Origin: an uncultured Anaerolineales bacterium
Lineage (GTDB): Bacteria; Chloroflexota; Anaerolineae; Anaerolineales; UBA6663
Direction of reading: 5' to 3'
NCBI GenBank assembly: GCA_937952305.1
Contig: CALFZO010000193.1
Location: 1-31,531 of the forward strand
Length of the DNA: 31,531 nucleotides
The position numbers and the translations under genes are program-made. Shown here in pieces: positions 1 to 7,783 of the stretch. The notes beneath the pieces were generated by a model. That model had not been told where the DNA came from. It saw only the letters and a program-made list of their open reading frames with translations, and did no database searches. Numbering within the stretch: position 1 is the first letter of the stretch; the number at the start of each line of letters is the position of its first letter.

Positions 1-1
1 C

Positions 2-583
2 ACCTCGGACTACGACAAGGAGAAGCTCCAGGAGCGCCTGGCCAAGCTCTCCGGCGGCGTGGCGGTGATCCGCGTGGGCGCGGCCACCGAGACCGAGCTG
101 AAGGAAAAGAAGCACCGCGTCGAAGACGCGCTCTCGGCCGCGCGCGCCGCGGTTGAGGAGGGCATCGTGCCCGGCGGCGAGATCTCGCTGATCAACGCCG
201 GCGCGGCCCTGGAGAAGCTCAAGGTCGAGGACGAAGACGAGCAGGTGGGCATCAACATCGTGCGCAAGGCGCTCGAGGCCCCCATCCGCCGGCTGGCCCA
301 GAACGCCGGCCAGGACGGCTCGGTCATCATCGACACCGTGCGCCGCACGGCCAAGGAGCAGAAGAACAAGAACATCGGCTTTAACGTGCTCAGCGGGCAA
401 TACGTGGACATGCTCAAGGCCGGCATCATCGATCCGGTCAAGGTGGTCCGCGGCGCCCTGGAGAACGCGGCCTCCATCGCGGCCATGATCCTGACCACGG
501 ACGCCCTGATCACGGACGCCCCGGAGAAGGACAAGGCCCCGGCCATGCCCCCCGGCGGCGGCGGGATGGGCGGCGACTTCTAA
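2..583 (+). CDS. groEL: Chaperonin GroEL, C-terminal part (5' end outside window)
   Basis: This is the last 193 residues of the 60-kDa chaperonin, the ring-forming ATPase that folds proteins in the cytoplasm. The frame is open from the first bases of the window. It contains the typical end of the apical domain (KEKLQERLAKLSGGVAVIRVG), the intermediate segment with KEKKHRVEDAL and the VEEGIVPGGE motif, and the C-terminal equatorial domain. It ends with the flexible glycine/methionine tail PPGGGGMGGDF, which marks a genuine, complete C-terminus. Full-length GroEL is about 540 residues, so roughly the first 350 are missing because of the window edge. A strong terminator follows 23 bases after the stop, so groEL is the last gene of its transcript. 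Whether groES lies upstream cannot be seen. Confidence 0.97.
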   Translation, partial: TSDYDKEKLQERLAKLSGGVAVIRVGAATETELKEKKHRVEDALSAARAAVEEGIVPGGEISLINAGAALEKLKVEDEDEQVGINIVRKALEAPIRRLAQNAGQDGSVIIDTVRRTAKEQKNKNIGFNVLSGQYVDMLKAGIIDPVKVVRGALENAASIAAMILTTDALITDAPEKDKAPAMPPGGGGMGGDF

Positions 584-606
584 GCCCAGCCGGACGCTGC
601 TAACCC

Positions 607-645
607 AACGGCCCCTCGCCAAAACGAGGGGCCGTTATTGTTTCT
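607..645 (+). terminator. Intrinsic terminator of groEL
   Basis: A perfect 12-bp stem (607-618 with 625-636) closes a 6-nt loop and is followed by a T-rich run (TTATTGTTTCTG). It lies just after the groEL stop codon. Confidence 0.9.
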
Positions 646-762
646 GTTCCCTTTCGGTCGGCCGGCTGTCAGCAACCGCGCCGCCGCGGCCGCGTAGAGA
701 AGATAGTGAGCGCGGGGCCGCGTGGGGCGGCCTCTCAGTTGTAGCGAAGGAGCAACAAGACG

Positions 763-957
763 ATGACGGCGCAAACCAAGCAGCTTCACACCTCACGCCA
801 CAACCGCGTCCTGCTGGGCGTCTGCGGCGGCCTGGCCGAGTTCACGGGGATCAGCACGTTCTGGTTCCGGCTGTTCTTCCTGATCGCGGCCATCCCGGGC
901 GGCGTCCCCGGCCTGGGCCTCTACCTGCTGCTGTGGCTGATCATGCCGAAAGGCTAA
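763..957 (+). CDS. PspC-domain small membrane protein
   Basis: A 64-residue protein that is essentially a lone PspC domain. The N-terminal half has the family hallmark HNRVLLGVCGGLAEFTGISTFW. This is followed by a hydrophobic hairpin (about residues 27-62) with GGVPGLGLYLLLWLIMPKG, the usual end of the domain. PspC-type proteins are small inner-membrane proteins. In the phage-shock system they sense envelope stress, and stand-alone copies are common and mostly uncharacterised. The start at 763 is supported by a GAAGGAG ribosome-binding site at 746-752. No other psp gene is nearby, so a link to a phage-shock response is inference only. Confidence 0.9.
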   Translation: MTAQTKQLHTSRHNRVLLGVCGGLAEFTGISTFWFRLFFLIAAIPGGVPGLGLYLLLWLIMPKG

Positions 958-960
958 CGT

Positions 961-976
961 CCCCGCGCAAGCGGGG
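961..976. terminator. Short GC hairpin between convergent genes
   Basis: CCCCGC (961-966), loop GCAA, GCGGGG (971-976), immediately after the PspC stop and before the 3' end of the convergent small membrane gene. It has no T-tract, so it is only a possible weak transcription barrier or mRNA 3' end. Confidence 0.3.
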
Positions 977-1065
977 CGCGTGACGCCCGCCTCAGCCGGC
1001 CGGTCCGGCGGCGCGATGTCCGGGACTGCGGCCCGGCCCGCGCCGCCTGGCCGGCCGCGCCTCGT

Positions 1066-1263
1066 TTAGAAACCCACCAGCGCCGCGAGGCGGTCCCAGT
1101 ACAGGACCGCGAAGCCGGCCAGCACCAGCCCGCCGATGACGGCGCAGCCGCACGCGAACACGCGGGCCGTGATGCGCAATACCGCGCGCACGACGGCCCA
1201 GACCAGGGCCAGGGCCACCAGCGTGGCGGCCAGGCTGACCCAATCCACCTGATTGACTTCCAT
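1066..1263 (-). CDS. Small hydrophobic membrane protein, unknown function
   Basis: A 65-residue ORF with two predicted membrane segments (about residues 9-30 and 36-57) joined by a short basic loop, ending in WDRLAALVGF. I do not recognise a family. The start at 1263 is supported by a good ribosome-binding site on the minus strand (AGAGGAG about 6 bases before the ATG). The gene lies 42 bases downstream of the MFS transporter gene on the same strand, so it may be co-transcribed with the Roadblock and MFS genes. A longer overlapping frame (992-1342, arginine-rich) is a shadow. Because the protein is so short the call rests on the ribosome-binding site and hydrophobic pattern only. Confidence 0.6.
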   Translation of the reverse strand: MEVNQVDWVSLAATLVALALVWAVVRAVLRITARVFACGCAVIGGLVLAGFAVLYWDRLAALVGF

Positions 1264-1305
1264 GAGACTCCTCTGCGGAGGATTCTAGCACGCCCGCACG
1301 GGGCG

Positions 1306-2508
1306 TCAGGCGTGGTCGGCGCGCTCGCGCACGAAACGCCACACCAGCGCGGCCACAAACACATTGACGGCCGCCGCCGCCCAGCCCACCCAGGCGAAGT
1401 CCTGGCTGAACAGCCAGGCCCCCAGCAGCGCGCCCGCCATCCGCCCCAGCCCATGCAGCGCCCCGCTCGTGCTGAGGATGGTGCCGCGCGCCTCCGGCGC
1501 CAGCTCGCTCAGCAGCGGGATGTTGGCGACGATGCCGGTCTCAAAGCCGAGGTAGACCAGGAACACGCCCGGCAGCGCCAGCCAGAGGTTGCCGGCTAAC
1601 GCCGGCAGCGCCGCGTAGGCCACGGCCGCCAGCACGGTCGCGCCCAGCACCATTTGCCGCTTGCCCACCCGGTCCGCCAGCGCCGCCACCGCCCCTTCGC
1701 CGGCCAACTCCGCGGCGCCGATCACGGTCACCGTCAGCCCCAGCTGCGCCACGCTCAGGTGGAAGTCCCGCTCCAGCCAGCCGCCGTAGACGACGTTGAG
1801 CATCTCGTTGGCGCCGGAGGTCAGGCCGCCGTAACTCAACACCGCCAGGACGTGCGGACGCAGCAGGGCGCGCCATTGAAAGGGCGCGCGGACGTGACCG
1901 CCGGACGCCGGGCGGGGGCGGATGACCAGGCGCAAGCCCAGGAACGCCAGCACCCCCAGCCCGGCCAAAGGCCAGAAAGGCGCCTGCCAGCCGGAACGCG
2001 CGATCAGGAGGCCCAGCAGCGGGATGCCGATGAAGGTGGCGCCGGACCAGCCGAACTCGCTCAGGCCCATCACGCGCCCGCGCTGGGCGTAGGGGGTCCG
2101 GTCGCCCAGGTGAGCCAGCAAGGCCGGGTCGTGCAGGGCCTTGGCGATCAGGACAGCGAAGATCAGCAGCGCAAAGGTGGGCAACGACGGCCAGAGCGCC
2201 GCGGCGGCAGCCCCAACGATGAAGATCGCGGCGCCGAGCAGAATAGCCAGCCGCTGCCCGAACCGGTCCGGCACGGCGCCGAACACCGGCCCGGCCAGCC
2301 CCAGCACGCCGCGCAGGGCCAGCACCTGGGTCAGCGTCTCCGGCGTGACGTTCAGCCCGCGGCTGAACTCCGGCAGGAACGGATACACCATCCGATAAGC
2401 GGTGTTGTAGAGGATACGGACGGGGGTGGTGACCAGGAGCAGGACGGCCAGCGACGGCGCACTGCCCGGCTGGCCGCCCTCGCGGCGCTCACCGGCTGGC
2501 GAGCTCAT
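1306..2508 (-). CDS. Major facilitator superfamily transporter
   Basis: A 400-residue, 12-helix secondary transporter. The N-terminus (about 20 residues, rich in S, G, E and R) is cytoplasmic. Helix 1 begins at SLAVLLLVTTPVRILYNTAYRMVYPFLPEF. The loop between helices 2 and 3 holds an MFS motif-A variant (GPVFGAVPDRFGQRLAI). The second half repeats the fold after a basic central loop (RPRPASGGHVRAPFQWR), with another motif-A-like loop (ALADRVGKRQMVLGA). Length and layout fit drug/sugar-type MFS exporters, but the substrate cannot be read from sequence. Its ATG overlaps the stop of the upstream Roadblock gene by 4 bases (ATGA), which implies translational coupling. Confidence 0.9.
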   Translation of the reverse strand: MSSPAGERREGGQPGSAPSLAVLLLVTTPVRILYNTAYRMVYPFLPEFSRGLNVTPETLTQVLALRGVLGLAGPVFGAVPDRFGQRLAILLGAAIFIVGAAAAALWPSLPTFALLIFAVLIAKALHDPALLAHLGDRTPYAQRGRVMGLSEFGWSGATFIGIPLLGLLIARSGWQAPFWPLAGLGVLAFLGLRLVIRPRPASGGHVRAPFQWRALLRPHVLAVLSYGGLTSGANEMLNVVYGGWLERDFHLSVAQLGLTVTVIGAAELAGEGAVAALADRVGKRQMVLGATVLAAVAYAALPALAGNLWLALPGVFLVYLGFETGIVANIPLLSELAPEARGTILSTSGALHGLGRMAGALLGAWLFSQDFAWVGWAAAAVNVFVAALVWRFVRERADHA

Positions 2509-2912
2509 CGCGTCTTGTTGAGGACGTCTTGGATCTCGTCGGCGGTCTGGCGGGCGGCGTGCAGGGTCAAGCCGAGCTTGGCGTCTTTCTGGACCAGCAC
2601 GGCCAGCGCGGCGTCGTGGGTGATGGGCAGCACGGCGATGGTGCCGCGCTCGCCCTCCATCAACACGCGCTGCATCTTGCCTTGATCCAAACGCGAGAGG
2701 GTGCGTTCGGCCTGGCCGGCCACCACGGCCGCCAGCGCGGCCACGTGGTCGCCGCCGCTGGGGTCGTGGATGTTCTCGTCCCAGCCGGGGGGGAAAGCCG
2801 CGATCACCAGCCCATCGTGGGTGATCACGGCCGAACCTCGAACTGCGGGGGCATTGCGCTGCAACGTCTGCAAGCTGCGCCGCAAGGCGTCCGACCGATA
2901 CTGAATGGGCAT
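2505..2912 (-). CDS. Roadblock/LC7-domain protein
   Basis: A 135-residue single-domain protein. It has the Roadblock/LC7 pattern: an N-terminal helix (RSDALRRSLQTLQRNAPAVRG), the strand pair SAVITHDGLVIAAFPPG, a central helix over the conserved alanine-rich stretch (GDHVAALAAVVAGQAERTLSRL), and C-terminal strands (GTIAVLPITHDAALAVLVQKDAKLG) with a final helix. In bacteria such proteins (MglB-like) often act as GTPase-activating partners of small Ras-like GTPases or as scaffolds. No Ras-like GTPase gene is visible here. It is translationally coupled to an MFS transporter. The start at 2912 has no clear ribosome-binding site, and a candidate promoter would place the transcript start on the ATG itself. 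Confidence 0.85.
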   Translation of the reverse strand: MPIQYRSDALRRSLQTLQRNAPAVRGSAVITHDGLVIAAFPPGWDENIHDPSGGDHVAALAAVVAGQAERTLSRLDQGKMQRVLMEGERGTIAVLPITHDAALAVLVQKDAKLGLTLHAARQTADEIQDVLNKTR

Positions 2913-2918
2913 ACCGCT

Positions 2919-2947
2919 AATTTACCGCGAAGCTGCGTTTCCAGCAA
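2919..2947 (-). promoter_or_regulatory. Candidate promoter giving a leaderless transcript
   Basis: Reading the minus strand: TTGCTG (2942-2947), 17-nt spacer, TAAATT (2919-2924), then six bases to the ATG at 2912. The expected start of transcription coincides with the start codon, which agrees with the absence of a ribosome-binding site. Confidence 0.4.
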
Positions 2948-2976
2948 CCGCGCGCGGCTTCTAACCGATTCCGTCG

Positions 2977-3006
2977 TTGACGCTTACCGAAGCGCGTCCG
3001 TATACT
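2977..3006 (+). promoter_or_regulatory. Sigma-70-type promoter for the secreted peptidase gene
   Basis: TTGACG (2977-2982), 18-nt spacer, TATACT (3001-3006). The expected start at about 3013 gives a short leader containing the ribosome-binding site GGAG at 3020-3023. Confidence 0.6.
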
Positions 3007-3029
3007 GCGATAGCGCTCAGGAGAGACTT

Positions 3030-4388
3030 GTGCAACGTTTTTGCGTGCGGCTGCTGACTGTGCTCATGTTCTTGGCGCTGGCCGGGCCGACGCCGGCCGG
3101 CGCGCAAACGCCGCTGGCCGTCGCCAATGACCGCGCCACGCCGGAGTTTCCGGAGCGCCTCACCTTCAGCGCCGATCTGCAAGGCCAGGCTGAAATTCAG
3201 CGGGTCGTCCTGGAGTATGGCGCGGATCAACTCAGCTGCAGCCAGGTGGTGGCCAAGGCCTTTCCGGAGTTCACGCCCGGCCTGTCTGTGAGCGTGGCGT
3301 GGACCTGGGAGATGCGCCAGTCTGGTTCGCTGCCGCCCGGCGCGCAGGTCTGGTGGCGCTGGCGCGTGACGGAGGCCGATGGCCGCGAGACCGTCACCGA
3401 GCCGCAGACCATCACCTGGCTGGACGCCGAGCACGCCTGGCAGACGGTCAGCGGGGGCGGCCTCAACCTGCACTGGTACAGCGGCGGCGCCAGCTTTGGG
3501 CGGCAGCTGCATGACTCGGCGGTGCGTTCGCTCGCGGCGCTGGAGCGCAGCACCGGACTGAGCGCGGAAGCCCCGATCGACCTCTATATCTACGCCAACA
3601 CCGACGATATGCGCGCGGCCGTCTTGTATGAGCCCGGCTGGACGGGCGGGCTGGCTTATCCCGCCCACGCCGTCGTCATCATCGGCATCGCGCCGGAGGA
3701 TCTGGCCTGGGGCCAGCGCACTCAGGCGCACGAGCTCACTCACGTCCTGGTCGGCCACCGGACATTCAGTTGTCTCGGCGTGGTGCCCACCTGGCTCAAC
3801 GAGGGCCTGGCCGTGTACGGCGAGGGCGGGCCGGAGGCCGCCTCATTGGAACAGTTCGACGCAGCTGTGGCCGCCGACGCCGTGCTGCCGGTGCGGGCGC
3901 TAAGCGGAGGTTTTTCGGAGGACCCGGCCCAGGCCGACCTTTCCTACAGCCAATCCTACCGGCTCACGCAGTACCTGATCGACACATACGGCCAGCCCGC
4001 TATGCTGGATCTGCTGGGCCAACTGCGCGACGGCGCCACCGTGGACGCCGCGCTGCAGGCCGCGTATGGCTTCGACCTCGACGGCTTCGAGGCCGAGTGG
4101 CGCGCGGCCCTGGGCCTGGCTCCGCGCCAGCGCGCCAACGCCACGGCGATGCCGGTCCCGACCGTGGTGCCGACGCTTGTGCCGGTGGCGGCCCTGCCAA
4201 CGACCGCCGCCGCTCCGGCGTCAACGCCCGACATCGCCGCGGCGACGCCCCAGCCGGCCGCCGCCTCCGCCGGAAACTCCGGCTTGCGCCTGGCCGCCCT
4301 CATCGGGCTGGCGGTGGTCCTGGTGATCGGCCTGGGCTTGGGCGGTGCAGCCCTCGTCCTGGCGTTCCGACCGCGTCGCCAGCCTTAG
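3030..4388 (+). CDS. Secreted, membrane-anchored zinc peptidase (MA clan, gluzincin)
   Basis: About 452 residues from a GTG start chosen because GGAG lies 6 bases upstream and a signal peptide follows directly (basic QRFCVR, hydrophobic LLTVLMFLALAGP, likely cleavage after AGA at about residue 25). A beta-rich N-terminal domain (about 30-140) precedes the peptidase domain. The zinc site is HELTH at residues 234-238 with the third ligand glutamate at about 258 in WLNEGLAVYGEGG, the spacing of the peptidase MA-like (gluzincin) families. A proline/threonine/alanine-rich stretch (about 370-415) leads to one C-terminal membrane helix and the basic tail RPRRQP. The enzyme should therefore sit outside the cell, anchored by its C-terminus. 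The next gene encodes a surface lipoprotein 30 bases downstream, so the two may share a transcript. The substrate is unknown. Confidence 0.85.
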   Translation: MQRFCVRLLTVLMFLALAGPTPAGAQTPLAVANDRATPEFPERLTFSADLQGQAEIQRVVLEYGADQLSCSQVVAKAFPEFTPGLSVSVAWTWEMRQSGSLPPGAQVWWRWRVTEADGRETVTEPQTITWLDAEHAWQTVSGGGLNLHWYSGGASFGRQLHDSAVRSLAALERSTGLSAEAPIDLYIYANTDDMRAAVLYEPGWTGGLAYPAHAVVIIGIAPEDLAWGQRTQAHELTHVLVGHRTFSCLGVVPTWLNEGLAVYGEGGPEAASLEQFDAAVAADAVLPVRALSGGFSEDPAQADLSYSQSYRLTQYLIDTYGQPAMLDLLGQLRDGATVDAALQAAYGFDLDGFEAEWRAALGLAPRQRANATAMPVPTVVPTLVPVAALPTTAAAPASTPDIAAATPQPAAASAGNSGLRLAALIGLAVVLVIGLGLGGAALVLAFRPRRQP

Positions 4389-4418
4389 CCGTTTCAGGGG
4401 GATTGCTCCCAACTCGCC

Positions 4419-6596
4419 ATGAAACCTTCGCTCAACCGCTTGACGTGCGCGGTCCTGCTGGCCGCCTTGACCCTCACCGCCTGCCGTTCCACGCAGGCGC
4501 TGCCCACGCTGGTGCCAACCTTCACGCCGCGCCCGCCCACGGACACGCCGGCGCCGCTGCCGACCGCCACGGCCACCGGCGTCTTCGCGCCGCTGCCCAC
4601 GGCCACGCCGCTGCTGTCAGCGACGCCGGAGCCAGGCGCTTACACGAACCCGGCCCTGGGCGTCCGCCTGCGCTACCCGGACGGCTGGCGCCTGCAGCCC
4701 GACGAGCGCACGGACGTGCTCACCTGGGTGATCAGCCCGCAAGACGAGGTCTTCGCGCTGCTCTTCGTCAGCGCGCGGCCGGCCGACGAGAGCCTGCAGA
4801 CGACCGCGCTGGCCATGTGGGAGGGCGTCAGCGACGGGATGACCGATCTCACGCTGCTGAAGAACGAGCCGCTCATCCTGGGCGACGGCCGCATGGGCTG
4901 GACCACACTGGGCATCGGCCTGCAGGACCAGACGCGCCTCAAGCTCAGCCTGACGACGACAAGCTTCGGCCGCTATCTCTTCTCGCTGCTGACCTTCGCG
5001 GAGGCGAGCGCCTATGACGGGCGCGCCGCCGAGATCAACACCCTGCTCGCCTCGCTGCAGGCCGGGCCGCCGGAAGTCCACGGCCTGCCGCGCGACCAGA
5101 CGCTGGTGTTGGCCGGCGGCGAGAGCACCAACCCGCGCGATTACGACCCGGCCACCACTCAGAGCGGCCCGGACAACCTGCTCTACAGCGGCCTGGTGGC
5201 CTTCGACGCCAACCTGAACGTCGTCCCGGACCTGGCCGCCAGTTGGGACGTGGTCGACGGTACCCGCTACGTGTTCCATCTGCGCCCCACGGCGCGTTTC
5301 CACAACGGCCGGCCGATCACGGCGCGCGACGTGGTCTACTCCTGGGAGCGCGCCGCCGCCCCGGACACCGCCTCCGACACGGTGCTCACCTATCTGGGCG
5401 ACATCGTCGGCGTGCCTGACCGCCGCGCCGGCCGCGCCGACCGGATCACGGGCCTGAGCATCCTCGACGACTACACGCTGGCGGTGACGATCGACGCGCC
5501 CAAGCCGTATTTCCTGCTCAAACTGACGTCGGCGCCGGCGCTGATCGTGGACCGCGCCAACGTGGATGCCGGCCCAGACTGGTATCGCGCACCCAACGGC
5601 AGCGGACCGTACCGCCTGGCGCGCTGGGACAGCTTCCAGGTCATGATCCTGGAACGCAATCCCCTGTATTACGGCCCGGCGCCGGCCATCCCCTACGTCG
5701 TCTTTGAGTTGTATGCCGGCTACGGCCTGCGCCTGTACGAGACCGGCGCCATCGACCTCACTAGTGTCAGCGCTTTCGACCTGCCGCGCCTGACCGACCC
5801 GGACGAACCCATGCACGCCGAGCTGCGCCAGGGCCCGACACTGTGCACAGATTTCCTGGTCTTCGACGTGACTCAGCCGCCCTTCGACGACGCGCGCGTG
5901 CGCCAGGCCTTCACGCTCGCCTTCGACCGCCAGACCTACGTGGACGTGGTGCTGAACGGGATCGGCGTGCCGGCGCGCGGCCTGTTCCCGCCGGGCTTGC
6001 CCGGCTACACCCCCGGACTGCGCGGCCTCGACTACGATCCGGAACGCGCCCGGCAACTGCTGGCCGAATCCACCTATGGCGGCGCGGCCGGCCTGCCGCC
6101 GATCACGCTGACGACGGCCGGCCTGGGCAGCGACCTGGGCGGCCTGGTGACGGCGCTGGCGGAGATGTGGCAGCGCGAGCTGGGCGTCACGCTCACGGTG
6201 GAGAACCTGGAACCGGACCGCTACGCCGACGAGATCACGGCCGGCCGGCACGGCCAGCTCTTCGAATGGGGCTGGTGCGCCGATTACCCGGACCCCGAGA
6301 ATTTCGCCGACGTCCTGCTGCACAGCGGCGCCGAGCAGAACTTCGGCCACTACGCCAACGCGGCCGTCGACGCCTGGCTGGAGCAGGCCCGCGTTGAGCC
6401 GGACGTGGCCCAGCGGCTGGCGCTCTATCAGCAGGCCGAACAGCAGATCGTCGACGACGCGCCGCTGCTCTTCCTCACGCACGGCCAGTCGTTCGTGCTC
6501 GTCAAGCCCTATATCCAGGGCTACCGTCTCAGCCCATTCAACGTCTCGTTAGTGCCGTTCCTGTCCCTCGACGGCGGCCGGCTCGCCAATCCATAG
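4419..6596 (+). CDS. Lipoprotein with PsbP-like and family-5 extracellular solute-binding domains
   Basis: A 725-residue exported lipoprotein. The signal ends in the lipobox LTAC (Cys22). A T/P-rich linker (about 23-68) follows. Residues about 69-210 form a small alpha/beta domain (GVRLRYPDGWRLQPDERTDVLTWVISPQDEVFALLF...) resembling PsbP/Mog1-type modules. Residues about 220-715 are an SBP_bac_5 domain (peptide/nickel/oligosaccharide-binding). Recognisable segments are DNLLYSGLVAFDANLNVVPDLAASWDV, the YVFHLRPTARFHNGRPITARDVVYSWERA signature, and late VRQAFTLAFDRQTYV. Family-5 proteins deliver ligands to ABC permeases, but no DppBCDF-like genes are next to it. It may be an orphan receptor or use permeases elsewhere. 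The ribosome-binding site is weak. The start is chosen for the signal peptide. Confidence 0.9.
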   Translation: MKPSLNRLTCAVLLAALTLTACRSTQALPTLVPTFTPRPPTDTPAPLPTATATGVFAPLPTATPLLSATPEPGAYTNPALGVRLRYPDGWRLQPDERTDVLTWVISPQDEVFALLFVSARPADESLQTTALAMWEGVSDGMTDLTLLKNEPLILGDGRMGWTTLGIGLQDQTRLKLSLTTTSFGRYLFSLLTFAEASAYDGRAAEINTLLASLQAGPPEVHGLPRDQTLVLAGGESTNPRDYDPATTQSGPDNLLYSGLVAFDANLNVVPDLAASWDVVDGTRYVFHLRPTARFHNGRPITARDVVYSWERAAAPDTASDTVLTYLGDIVGVPDRRAGRADRITGLSILDDYTLAVTIDAPKPYFLLKLTSAPALIVDRANVDAGPDWYRAPNGSGPYRLARWDSFQVMILERNPLYYGPAPAIPYVVFELYAGYGLRLYETGAIDLTSVSAFDLPRLTDPDEPMHAELRQGPTLCTDFLVFDVTQPPFDDARVRQAFTLAFDRQTYVDVVLNGIGVPARGLFPPGLPGYTPGLRGLDYDPERARQLLAESTYGGAAGLPPITLTTAGLGSDLGGLVTALAEMWQRELGVTLTVENLEPDRYADEITAGRHGQLFEWGWCADYPDPENFADVLLHSGAEQNFGHYANAAVDAWLEQARVEPDVAQRLALYQQAEQQIVDDAPLLFLTHGQSFVLVKPYIQGYRLSPFNVSLVPFLSLDGGRLANP

Positions 6597-6620
6597 AGGT
6601 CCGGGCGGCGGCCTCTGCGT

Positions 6621-6626
6621 TATAAT
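6621..6626 (+). promoter_or_regulatory. Consensus -10 box upstream of serC
   Basis: Exact TATAAT, 40 bases before the serC ATG. No convincing -35 hexamer lies 16-18 bases upstream. Confidence 0.5.
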
Positions 6627-6666
6627 CGGGCGCGGCTTCGATTCCCGATTCAAGCGATAGGTCTCT

Positions 6667-7779
6667 ATGCCCACCTACCCTGCGCAACCTCACGGGCGTC
6701 TCTTCAACTTCTCGGCCGGCCCGGCCACCCTGCCCCTGGCGGTGCTCGAACAGGCCCAGGCCGAGCTGCTCAACTGGCGCGGCACCGGCATGTCGGTGCT
6801 GGAGATGAGCCACCGCTCGGCCGCCTTCGAGACGATCCTGGGCGAGGCGGAGGCCGATCTGCGCGCCCTGTACAACCTCCCGGCCACCTACCGGGTCCTG
6901 TTCCTGCAAGGCGGCGCCACGCTCCAGTTCGCCATGGAGCCGCTCAACCTGCGCCCGGCCGGCCGCTCGGCCGATTACGTGGTCACCGGCGCCTGGTCCA
7001 AAGCCGCCTACAAAGAGGCCAGCAAGCTGGGCCTGGCCCGCGCCGCCTTCGACGGCGAGGCCAACCGGCCGGCCTATTTCCCGGCCCAGCCTGAGCTGCA
7101 GCTCGACCCGGCCGCCGCCTACCTGCACTTCTGCTCCAACGAGACCATCCACGGCGTCGAGAGCGCGGCCGAGCCGGTGCCGCCGGACGGCGTGCCGCTG
7201 GTCTGCGACGCCTCCTCAGACTTCGTCAGCCGGCCGGTGGACGTGGCGCGCTACGGCCTGATCTACGCCGGCGCCCAGAAGAACGCCGGCCCGGCCGGCG
7301 TTACGATCGTGCTCATCCGCGAAGACCTGCTGGCGCGCTCGCCCGCCGACCTGCCGATCATGCTCGATTACCGGCTGCAGGCCGAGAACAAATCGCTGTA
7401 CAACACGCCGCCCTGCTACGCCATCTACATCGTCGGCCTGGTGTTCAAGTGGCTGCGCGGGCTGGGCGGCCTGGCCGAGATCGCGCGCCGCAACGCCGCC
7501 AAGGCCGAGCGCGTCTACGCGGTCATCGACCAGAGCGGCGGCTTCTACCGCGGCCTGGCTCGCGCGGACAGCCGCTCGCTGATGAACGTCACCTTCCGCC
7601 TGCCGGACGACAACCTGGACGCGCAGTTCGCCAAGGAAGCGACCAAGGAGAAGCTCGACGGCCTCAAGGGGCACCGCTCCGTGGGCGGCGTGCGCGCCTC
7701 GCTCTACAACGCCCTGCCGCCGGAGGCCGTGGACGCCCTGGCGCAATTCATGGTCGAATTCCAGCGCAAGAACGGATAA
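6667..7779 (+). CDS. serC: Phosphoserine aminotransferase
   Basis: A 370-residue PLP enzyme of the class-V aminotransferase fold. It converts 3-phosphohydroxypyruvate and glutamate to O-phosphoserine and 2-oxoglutarate, the second step of serine synthesis. It also serves pyridoxine synthesis in some bacteria. The N-terminal FNFSAGPATLP motif and GTGMSVLEMSHRS are typical of SerC. The LQGGATLQF segment binds phosphate, HFCSNETIHGVE matches the family core, and the PLP lysine is K205 in YAGAQKNAGPAG. The C-terminal domain keeps HRSVGGVRASLYNA, which contacts the substrate phosphate. Length matches the family (about 360). The gene for the preceding enzyme in the pathway, serA, starts 4 bases after the stop, so the two form an operon. 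Confidence 0.95.
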   Translation: MPTYPAQPHGRLFNFSAGPATLPLAVLEQAQAELLNWRGTGMSVLEMSHRSAAFETILGEAEADLRALYNLPATYRVLFLQGGATLQFAMEPLNLRPAGRSADYVVTGAWSKAAYKEASKLGLARAAFDGEANRPAYFPAQPELQLDPAAAYLHFCSNETIHGVESAAEPVPPDGVPLVCDASSDFVSRPVDVARYGLIYAGAQKNAGPAGVTIVLIREDLLARSPADLPIMLDYRLQAENKSLYNTPPCYAIYIVGLVFKWLRGLGGLAEIARRNAAKAERVYAVIDQSGGFYRGLARADSRSLMNVTFRLPDDNLDAQFAKEATKEKLDGLKGHRSVGGVRASLYNALPPEAVDALAQFMVEFQRKNG

Positions 7780-7783
7780 CGCC

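Noticed and set aside
4617..6482. A 621-residue open frame on the minus strand
   Set aside because: It is antisense to the solute-binding lipoprotein, whose frame has a signal, lipobox and recognisable domain. The antisense product has a low-complexity composition.
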